Source: Leucocoprinus leucothites (taxonomy: Eukaryota > Basidiomycota > Agaricomycetes > Agaricales > Agaricaceae). Taken from it: DNA of 64,000 nucleotides. The notes below the pieces were generated by a model. That model searched no databases and was not told where the DNA came from. It saw only the letters and a program-made list of their open reading frames with translations. Each line of letters starts with the position of its first letter. Within the stretch, counting starts at the first letter, position 1. The stretch covers positions 1-64,000 of the forward strand of contig JAACJO010000006.1 of the NCBI GenBank assembly GCA_013368445.1. Reading direction: 5' to 3'. The translations under genes and the position numbers were made by a program. This document shows, in pieces, positions 55,004 to 64,000 of this stretch.

Positions 55004-55994
55004 TCCTCCTTTCCCTCTTACCACCATTATCAATCCCTCTGAAGGTGTTTTCTAACTACATTGACTACAAATTCTATTGATATGACTGCACCATCACATT
55101 GGATGGACCTTAAGGGTACCCCTCTACTGTCTTCAGACCCTATGAATATCACTGACACTGAAACACATGTCTCAACTTCAAAGTGTGATCACTTGATTTT
55201 GCCTGCCCTTTCTATCAAATCATCCCGACACTCAGTCCAAGATGATGCCAAATCAGCTGCTTCATCTAGAGTTGGTTCTGATCAATCGGAGAATGGTGAG
55301 AGTTATTCAGATTTGTCTGATGATGATTCCACACCCCCCTCCCCTATACTCACCTCAGCTGCACTATCATGTGCAGTATCACACTCCTCCTTTTGGACTC
55401 CTCCCTCTCCTTCATTGCATGCTAAGCAAGCTTGTACTTGTGATACCCTTTGAGGATTGGACACTACCCCCAAAGCCATCTCAAGGACTGCCTCCATGAG
55501 CACATATGATGGCTTCAAATCACCTATTCCCTTCTGTCCTTATGGTGAGGGATTCCTAGGTGAGCTCAAATGACCTGATCCTCTGAATTTGAACTCATGC
55601 AGGGACGCATGGGGCAACCAAGAGAAGAGGATATTCACAAACAGGGAGCCAGACAATCATCTATTTGGACACCCACCCACCTCAAGGCTGCCTCATGCAA
55701 TCCACAGATCTGCTGAGTCAGCAAATACTGTGCCAACTAGTACTCCAGCCACTTTCTTTGCTGGATTATCTGATACCAATGACATCACACCTGACATCAC
55801 ACATGATGTCACTGGTGATGTCACCACACAGCTGCAGAGGCCTGGACCTGCACAGCCACAACTTCCAGATCTCAAGGATCCATCCAACACAGCCACCAAA
55901 GAAACTTTGGTCATTGGTAAAGCCACATTCAAAGCACTTGAGGCACTTAAGTATGTCATGAATTTCTTCAAGCATTGTAATGGTCTGGGTCTTA

Positions 55995-57587
55995 CAGTGG
56001 CTCAAAAAACTGTCCCAATGTTTTCGCATTTTGGACATATTTGCTAATACCAGGGCAGATATATGGCCTAGCATCCTGAAAATATTCACACAGGTACCTT
56101 GACATATTGGGCGCATATATTCCCATGATCACATGACCTTGTCCATCAATGAATTAATAATGAATTATCGAAAATATCTACTCATTGGGACAGTTTTTTG
56201 ACCCTCTGTTATCTACCTACTCAATACTTTGTATGACCTCCTCTTGCCCTGACAACTGCCTCAATCCTTCTGGGCATGGTTTCTATCAGCCTTTGGCACC
56301 TTTCTGCTGGAATCTTATTCCACTCCTCTACTAGCCTCTCCCACAATTCAAATACTCCCTTAGGTGGTCTTTCATATGCCTTCAGCTGGTCCTTCAGGTA
56401 GGTCCAGAGGTGTTCAATGGGATTTAGGTCAGGGGATTGTGCAGGGCATGATAGAACTTGAATGTTGTTGTCCACAAACCATTGTTGTCCCAGTTTTGAG
56501 GTGTGTTTTGGGTCATTATCCTGCTGGAATATCCTCTCCTCCTCCTCCATCTCCAACTTTTCAAAGCTTTCCACCACCCCATTGTCCAAAATCTCGCAGT
56601 ATTTCACTGCATCCATATTCCCTTGAACCTCAATCAGCTTTCCTACCCCATTCCACCCCATACACCCCCACACCATCATGTTACCACCTCCTCCATGTTT
56701 GACAGTAGGGAGAGTGGTCCTATCTGACAGTGGTTCCCCCCTCTCCTTCCAGGTATACACCTTTCCATCTGACCCAATCCTGTTGATCTTTGTTTCATCT
56801 GTCCACAACACCCTCTTCCAGTCCTCCACTGTCCAATTCCTATGTTCATGTGCAGAGTCAAGGCATTCCTCACAATGTTGCTTTTTGAGTAGAGGTCATT
56901 TGATCTTGGTTACAGAGCAAAATCCATTATCCTGAAGGGTATTTCTGACAGTTTGGGGTGTGACAGGGTCAGACAGAGTAGAGTTAATGAAATTTGTAGC
57001 CTGGACAGCATTATCTAGCTTTCCAGAGGTTATTTGGTGAATTATTGCTTTTTTATCATGAGGAGAAAGCTTGGAAGGACGTCCTCCCTTGTTGTTTTCC
57101 TTGTCCCCATCAACTTCTTTATTGATCCTCCCAACAGTAGACTTGCCTAGACTAGTTTTATGTTCAATATGGCATAAGGAATAGCCATCTTTGAGAAGAG
57201 AAGTGACTTGGGATTATTAGGTAGAGGAGATAGCTTTCATGATGTAGTGGCAGGAAGAAAGACAGTTGTAGCCATCTCAACATGTCAACCAAGGTCACAT
57301 GATCTTGTTTACTACTCCCACACCTGCCCTGATGCTCCCCTGGCATGTTACAAGATAGATACTGGGAGGCTGACAGGGGGTCAAAAAACTGTCCCAATGA
57401 GTAGATATTTTTAATAATTCATTACTAATTCATTGATGGACAAGGTCATGTGATCATGGGAATATATGCTCCCAATATGTCAAGGTACCTGTGTGAATAT
57501 TTTCAGGATGCTAGGCCATATATCTGCCCTGGTATTAGCAAATATGTCCAAAATGCGAAAACATTGGGACAGTTTTTTGAGCCACTG
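55995..57587 (-). mobile_element. Tc1-C: third Tc1/mariner copy
   Basis: 1593 bp flanked by TA (55993-55994, 57588-57589); terminal repeats nearly identical to Tc1-A, transposase on the minus strand. Removing it and one TA rebuilds the LINE-1 sequence at 44535-44536 (CTTAAAGCCAGACAG against CTTAAACCCAGACAG). It retains CpG at its ends, so it is relatively recent. Confidence 0.95.
56221..57240 (-). pseudogene. Tc1-C transposase, three premature stops
   Basis: Minus strand, ATG 57240 equivalent to that of Tc1-A. Codons 8-9 are TAA TAA, where Tc1-A has CAA TAC. A TGA near 56899 replaces CGA. From the segment EDWKRVLWTDETK onward (56829 to 56221) the frame is open and keeps all three catalytic residues. 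The change between the second Asp and Glu is minor (LSCPAQSPDLNPIEHLW). A non-autonomous copy that could be mobilised only in trans. Confidence 0.92.
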
Positions 57588-59438
57588 TAAACCCAGACAG
57601 AAGGACCTGAGGTTTCCCCAGATGGGGGAACCAATCTATTGTTTACTCACATCTATGTTTGAATCAGGCTGGGACCGCATACCCATTAATGGTGAAAGTG
57701 GTCTTATGATTACTGATGCACTGAGGGAATACTTTAATCCCCTGGCTGACACCCCCATGACAGACTCTTCCCCTCCTCCAAAGGGCAAGGGTAAAGGAAA
57801 AAAGGCATGTAAATCAACTCCATCAAACATTCCCACCCCTCTATTCCTGCCTGGCATTGTCATTGGGCAAACTAATTCTTCAGCTTGCATCGATGATGAC
57901 AATATGAACATCTATCAAGCCCCTCCCAATGAGGGCACCTCCCCTCCACTCCCCTGGAATGATGTCTCATCTTCTGGCAAGGCACATGATGTCTTGTCTG
58001 TGTCAGGTAACCAAAAGGCTAAGAATGACATCATGTCTTCTAAACCTGCTGGCCCCATCTGCATCTCCAGGGTGCCCCCTCCACTATCCAATCACATGAC
58101 TCCAAGGAATAGGAATAGAAACTTTGAGCATTCAGTTAGGCACCCTTCTTCTAATGGCCAGGCTCAGCCATCAAAACCTAACCCTAAGGGTGCCTCTGAT
58201 TTGCTATCCCCCATTCCCCCTCCTGACCATAAGGCATCTACCAAACCCCTTACAGAACACTTCAGCAAGAAGAATGTGTCATTCACTGATGCCACCTGAC
58301 AGGGTGTCCAGCCAACTACCTCCCCTTCCTCCACTTCTTCCATTGATGGGGTCAAGATGCAAGAGATGATACTCACCTTCCCCAAACTCTCTTATGACAA
58401 AGTCCTTGCCATGTACAAGGCAGGTTTCAGTGGCACCCAACCTCAAGCACCCAAACCTTTGACCTCAAGCACTCAGTGCACTAAACCCAAAATGATGACC
58501 CACAGCCCTATACATCATCAAGTCCTCATCCCTTTTGAGGGAAACATCATTGCCAACTGCATCAAAGATTTCAATAAAGTGGCTGAATTCTGTAATCATG
58601 GTCTCACTGCCACTCAATCCAAACTACACATGGAGTCTGTCCATGAGTCATATAACAGTATCTCTATTGCCACATCAGGAGTTGCTACACCTAACAACCT
58701 TGACACCATCAAGTCCTGGTTAAAGAAAGCCTGGCAACTTGGAGAAGCAATCCCCATTGAGCCTCATCTCCCATAATCCAAATCATTCCTAAAAATCGTT
58801 GGTGTCCCATACTGGGTAGCCAATTCCTCAAACCCCCTTTCTCCCACCTTTGTTGAGCAAGCCCTTGGGCAATCCCCTCTCTTCAAAAACATTGTTCTCA
58901 CTGCTCGCCCCCAAGTCATGAAAGCCTCTCCCAAGTCTGACACTGCTGTCATGTGATTCAATATTTGGGACTCACAAAATGGTACTAAGGCTGAGACATT
59001 GGTCAACCATACAATCAACTTTGCTCAACATGTTGGCACTATCCGTGCCACGAGTATGCATCCTGGCACAGTGCAATGTAGAAATTGTTGGTGGTGGGGT
59101 CATTCCACTCATGCATGTTGTGCCCTTGGTGCACATCGTCAAATCTGTGGTGGCCCTCATCATGTTGAGAACCATCATACTATGGCCTGGTGTTGCAAGG
59201 CCAATCTGGAATCCAACCCTCCTTGTGATGCCACTCCTGATGGTGTCCCTTGCCCTCACCTCAAGAACTTCAAGTGTCTCAACTGCCAAGGTGATCATCA
59301 CACTAATGACACTAAATGTCCATTTTGGAGAAACAGGTTTGATTGTACCTAGCATTCTAACAAAGCCGCCGAGTCATGCACTGCACATGCTGTCTGCACT
59401 AACACCAATCACTCTGGTGGTGGAGTTGCTGTTTAGAT

Positions 59439-62400
59439 ATGACTGGTAAGAACAATGTTACTTTGTCTGTTTGTATCTATTTGCAAAACATTGGGTGTTC
59501 CTATGCCCTTGTTGACACCCTCCTTGAGTCTAAGAAGCAGGACTTCGACATCATTTTCTTACAGGAACCACCCTGGAATCATATTTGCAAGCCACCCTCT
59601 ACAACTAATCCTGAAGGGGATGACATCATAGGTATCCCTATTCATCCAGAATGGCTTTGTATAGTTTGCCCTACTAAGTCTAACGATCCCTGACCCCATA
59701 CTTTGAGTTATGTTCACAGGCAACTTCTTCACATGAGACCCATCCTTCAACAGGATTGGGTTAATCACTGTGATATTCAAATCCTTGGACTTTTCAATCA
59801 GGGTAACTATATTAACTTCCTGAACATATATTCTGACTTGTCTTCATTAGTGATCACTTTTCTTTTGACCAACTTCATTGACATTCCAAACATTGTATAT
59901 ATGGGAGGTGACTTCAACTGTTGTTCTCTGGAATGGGATCCTCTAGTCACCCATTTTCCTTGCACTACTATAACTCTGATGGAGTTAGTGGAAAGCTTTA
60001 ATCTTTCAAAGTCCCCACTGATTTTGTTCTCTCCCACCCATTTCTCTTCCATCGAAGGACATGATAATTCTGTTATCGATTTGATTTTCTGTGCTAATGA
60101 CTCTACTTCTCACATTATTGATGCAAATTTGAGGCTTCCCTCAGACCATGTGCCTTTAATTATTGATCTTCCAATCCACCCAGATCATATTAACTATAAA
60201 AAATATGTACTGTCTAAGGATAGTGATGAAGAGACCACCTTTCTTTCTCAGGTCTCAGAGCATCCAGTGGCTCTTGATTGTTTGAACATTCACTCTACAT
60301 ATTGTTTGGACAATATCTCTGATTCCATTTCTCATATATTTAATGACAGGTGGATTACAAACTCTAAAAACATATGGATTACTAACCGGTTGAAAGAATG
60401 GTGGACTTCTCACTGCTCTGAGACCTTACTTACTTACAGGAGAACCAAAGACCAAAAAGACTGGTGAGCATTTAGGGCAGCTACCCAGGCCACTAAGCAC
60501 TCTTTCTTCAATGAGCACATCCATGAAATTGCTTCCTCCAACAAACACCCCTGGGACCTCATGGAGTGGGTCAAACAATGCAAACTACCTGCCATTGAGG
60601 GGATCTGTTATCAAGGACACCCATGCAATGATATACCAGACCTATGGAATGCCCTCCATTTGTCATACAACTCTGCATCAGGTCAACTGGTAAGCCCACA
60701 TATTCTCAATGAAATGAAATCCATCCCTACCCATTCCTGGGCAGACTTCTCCACTCTTGAACTAAATGAATCATTATTGTCCTGTGCTAACTCCTCAGTG
60801 CCAGGACCTGATCACATATCCTGGAAACACCTGAAGTTCATAGTTGCTCATAATGACTGCCTCAAAGATTTGTTCTCATTGCTAATGCATGTGTACGTCT
60901 TTCTCATTGGCTGAGTCATTTCAAAGACTTGGTCTCCATCATCATTCCCAAGCCAACAAACCAGCCTATGAAACCCCTAAAGTGTTTCGACCCATTGTCC
61001 TACTAAACACTTTAGGAAAACTTATTGGGAAGATGATCGCATGTGAAATGCAATTTGAAGCGGTCTCAACTGGAGCTCTCCACCTGAACAAAATGGGGGG
61101 AGTCATTCAATGCTCTACTGAGGATGCAGGTGTCTTTCTTACTCACATTATTCAGGCCAGATGGGCCAAAGGTATGATTACAAGTGTTTGTGCTTTTGAT
61201 ATCACCCAATTCATCCCTTCTCTAAATTATGATATCTTCACTGACATCCAGCAATGCCAGGGGTTTGCCCCTCAACTTGTAAACTTCTTCTCCCATTACC
61301 TTATAGGTCACTCCACATAATTTATGTGGAATACATTTTTGTCTGATGCCCATGACACAGATGTTGGTGTAGGGCAAGGTTCGGCTTTATCCCTCATCCT
61401 ATCAGTGCTTTATTTGGCACCTCTCATGTTCATGTTTGATCAATGTGCTCGTCTTCAATATATTCCCTCCTCCCTCTTATCCTTTGTTGATGATGGGCTT
61501 TGTATTTCACAAGTGAAGAACTATTCTGACACGATTTCTTCCCTCAAAGCAGCATATTCCATCATTACATCCATATGCACCAACCTCAGACTAGTCATTG
61601 AACACAACAAATCTGAGGTCTTCCATTTTTCTTGCTATCACAACAATTCCAATCCCCCACTTGATTTATCCAATGTCAGTGGTCCCATCCTTTCTCTGAA
61701 ACCCTTTTGGAGATACCTTGGCTTCTACTTCAACTGTCGACTCTCATTTCAAGAGCATGTCCAGTACTATTCAACCAAAGCATTGTCTATGGTGAAAGCC
61801 ATGGGCATGCTAGGCAACTCCACCCAAGGTCTCCTCCCCCTTCAAAAATGACTTCTCTATAGGTCATGTGTCATCCCTGTGGCTACATATGGCTTCTGAC
61901 TATGGTACTTCAAGAGTGCTCACAATAAGGCACTTCTCAAGTCCCTCTCTTCTATGCAAAGGTGTGTGGCTCTTTGGATCACAGGTGCCTTTTGCACTTC
62001 TCCTTCTGGCAGTGCTGAAAGTATTGCAGGACTCGTTCCCATCCATCTTCACCTCCATAAATTAGCTATTCATTCTTCATATTGAGTCTCTACTTTACCC
62101 TCCAACCATGCATTATGTTCTCTTTTATCTGATCATTTCTCTCTTAATTCTTCCCCTCAACCCCAATTGCTTCACCTTCTGACTCCAGCCAAAAAAGCTA
62201 AACTAAAAGGCCCTCTTATTGATGTAGATAGTTCTCTTTCTCATCTTTCCGACTCATTCTCTCCCTTTGCTCCTGAATCCAAGCCTGGACATTGTCTCAT
62301 GGATATCTTCCCCAATTCCATTCATTTTCATCTGTGTAATTGATCTGACAAACATGAAATGTACAAACATGTATCATCTCTCAATTCAGTTTTTTCTTCT

Positions 62401-63938
62401 TCTTCCTCTGATTGTACTTGTATATCAGTTGTTACTGATGCTTCTGTTCCACTTGTAGGTTCCCATCAGGCAGTTTTGGCAGCACATTTATATTGCAGCA
62501 GACAACAAGTATCCCATGCAAAACAGGCAAGTGGCTGGGCATCTTGACAGATGCTGAACTCTATTCCATTCACATTGGCATCACTAAAGCCATTGCTTGT
62601 CACAATCTGTGATCGTGACCTCTCTGATTCAATCTCTGACTATTCTTTCAATTTCCAATTCCCACAATTTTTCATTATCTACCATTTCTATAAATATTTC
62701 GCAGCCTGTTTCTGCTCATCATTCTATCCTCCTTTCATTTGCACTCATATTCATTTCTGCCATTCCCTTTATGTTTGTCATTCTCTGTTGTGTTGCATCT
62801 GTTGTTGTCTATTTACCTTTCATTTGTCTGTTTATTTATTTATCATTACATTGTGAGTTTCGTGATATTTACATGTTATTTGTCTGATTTTGCATTATCT
62901 TAAATATGTCACTACTAGCTCATGTATTACCCATTCTGAATATTGACTAAGATTCCATCCTTACTCTCTGTCTGATTATTCCTTCAGTGTTGAATTCCAA
63001 TTTGCACTGCCTGTCATCTTCCTCATAGACCAAATCAGTCAATGCAATATTGGAAGAGCACAGCACATACGCTGAAGCCAATGACTGATCTTTCCATAAC
63101 TTTCACATACTTAGTAAGCACCAGTAATTCACAAATCTTGACATCTCTCCAGTGTGACCACATTATCCTCATCACCGACTGTCTTCCAGCAGCCAAGCTG
63201 GTAGTTGATCAATCAATCCATTCCAGCCAGTTGCACTCCATCCACATATGCTGGCTCCTTTCTGACTGGCTTGCAGCCAAACCATCCCGGTCTATTGATT
63301 TTTGGGATGTCCCATCCAAGTGGCTATGAAAACCCCATCTCAAAGTCCATAATGACATCACATCCACACACATTCACACCCCTCCTCACATGGGTGCCAC
63401 CCTTGACTTCTTGTGATGCAAAGCCACCAACAACTGCCAGAAATCCTGGGAGTCCACATTCTGGAAGAAGAAGTACCACAGTAACAGTTTCCTTCTCTCC
63501 AAAAAGAATCGCAAGTTCCTCATCCCTACCTACATCAAGGGAGGCACTTGGCTACCTTTAGCCAACAAGTCACCTTCTTTATGCACTCATATGACTCACA
63601 CTATACTCAACCATGCTCCTATTGGAGCTTTTTGCAAGAGGTTTTTCCCCCTCGAGCCCAAATCCTGTTATTGTGGCCACTGCCTAGAAACACATCATCA
63701 TATCCTCTGTTACTGTCCTCTCTACCCCATCTGCACTCAATGGGTGCAATGCACTTTCACCCAGTATGAGTTCCTCATCGAGTTCTTGAAAAAGAACCTG
63801 GCCACTTTTGCCTTCATCAATCAAGATATGTGTCCACTGCTGCTCCAAGCTCCCATACCCACTAAACTAATTGAAGGTAAACTAGATTCTCTCATTTCAT
63901 CTCTTTTCTTCTCTCTTGAGTCTGATCTCTGTGTATGA
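59439..63938 (+). pseudogene. LINE-2 ORF2: endonuclease, RT, RNase H
   Basis: ATG 59439, 2 nt after the ORF1 stop. Endonuclease residues are kept: IIFLQEPPW, YMGGDFNC (59899-59922) and LPSDHVPL. RT has FRPIVLLNTLGKLIGKMIA, CAFDITQFIPSLNYD and SFVDDGLCIS (about 61480-61509), so the catalytic Asp pair is intact. RNase H SVVTDASVP and ILITDCLPAAKLV flank a 546-bp insert at 62598. The C-terminal Cys/His motif (CYCGHCLETHHHILCYCP, about 63660) is present. Stops (59692, 60465, 60912, 61318, 61849 and others) inactivate it. Confidence 0.85.
62598..63143. mobile_element. probable degenerate solo LTR in LINE-2 ORF2
   Basis: 546 bp absent from LINE-1 at 49785-49795. Ends TGTCACAATC and AATCTTGACA give a TGTCA/TGACA inversion. 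Flanks TTGCT (62593-62597) and TCTCT (63144-63148) are imperfect copies of the LINE-1 empty-site TTCCT. AT- and pyrimidine-rich with no coding frame. An unrelated insertion cannot be excluded. Confidence 0.45.
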
Positions 63939-64000
63939 CACCTTGTTCTATAGTCTCTTTTCGAGTCTTCTCTATTTCACTAGACTAATTGTATATAGTC

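Larger units (their letters stand above)
55082..59436 (+). pseudogene. LINE-2 ORF1, split by Tc1-C
   Basis: ATG 55082. It has the same order as LINE-1 ORF1: Ser-rich acidic N-terminus, a TGA (about 55451) shared with LINE-1, ESANTVPTSTPATFFAG, and the helical block cut at GLGL by Tc1-C. It resumes at 57590 with RQKDLRFPQ, then KGKGKGKK, FNKVAEFCNHGLTATQSKLH and full CCHC region (CRNCWWWGHSTHAC; CGGPHHVENH; CLNCQGDHHTNDTKC, 59080-59330). It ends GGGVAV and stop at 59434. Additional stops near 58298, 58774, 58953 and 59350. Confidence 0.82.
55004..64000 (+). mobile_element. LINE-2: second LINE copy, runs off the right edge
   Basis: Begins with CCTCCTTTCCCTCTTACC like LINE-1 and is collinear with it to the 3' UTR (CTAATTGTATATAGTC at the edge). 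It is interrupted by Tc1-C (55995-57587) and a probable solo LTR (62598-63143), but lacks the CpG-rich insert and the solo LTR of LINE-1. Some catalytic residues lost in LINE-1 are kept here. Confidence 0.88.

Overview
The window reads as repeat-rich nuclear DNA of a basidiomycete fungus, probably an agaricomycete (mushroom-forming). The grounds are host-type genes with short 45-90 bp GT-AG introns, chromodomain-bearing Ty3/Gypsy retrotransposons, a LINE with endonuclease, reverse transcriptase and RNase H, and strong CpG depletion. There are no prokaryotic signals. Almost everything is a transposable element or a decayed host gene. The only long undamaged transposon gene is one Tc1/mariner transposase at 15504-16523. 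No species can be named from the sequence.

Layout. 1-9039 holds decayed host-like exons on the minus strand, a long terminal repeat with a polypurine tract (4722-5897), a DDE transposase relic (6188-7040), simple repeats, and part of a multi-membrane-span gene. 9040-37964 is one nested block. Gypsy-A (LTRs 9040-9307 and 37697-37964) carries Gypsy-B (LTRs 10332-10616 and 32701-32985). Gypsy-B in turn carries Gypsy-C (LTRs 23556-24160 and 31205-31809) and two Tc1 elements (15157-16749 and 20181-21783). Every level is supported by paired termini and target-site duplications. The native lengths are about 6.3, 11.2 and 8.3 kb. All three Gypsy elements are coded on the minus strand. 37965-41785 holds the other part of the membrane-protein gene, a pyruvate-dehydrogenase-kinase-type pseudogene (39090-40534) and part of another host gene.

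41804-50836 is a full-length LINE (LINE-1) flanked by an 18-bp target duplication. It contains a CpG-rich insert of about 1.8 kb and a solo LTR. 50855-52600 returns to host sequence. 52640-54862 (minus) is the first ORF of a related LINE, split by a solo LTR. 55004 to the window end is LINE-2, split by a third Tc1 copy (55995-57587) and by a probable degenerate solo LTR. LINE-1 and LINE-2 serve as each other's empty-site controls.

Two themes deserve attention. First, all three Gypsy elements carry an extra reading frame beyond gag-pol in the pol-to-3'LTR interval. Two are sense, in A and B. One is antisense with its own TATA box, an intron and a Zn2Cys6-like cysteine pattern, in C. Second, the region shows decay of CpG to TpG/CpA. 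Paired repeats have CA in one copy and TG in the other at the same dinucleotide, and Arg CGA codons appear to have become TGA stops in host and transposon genes alike.
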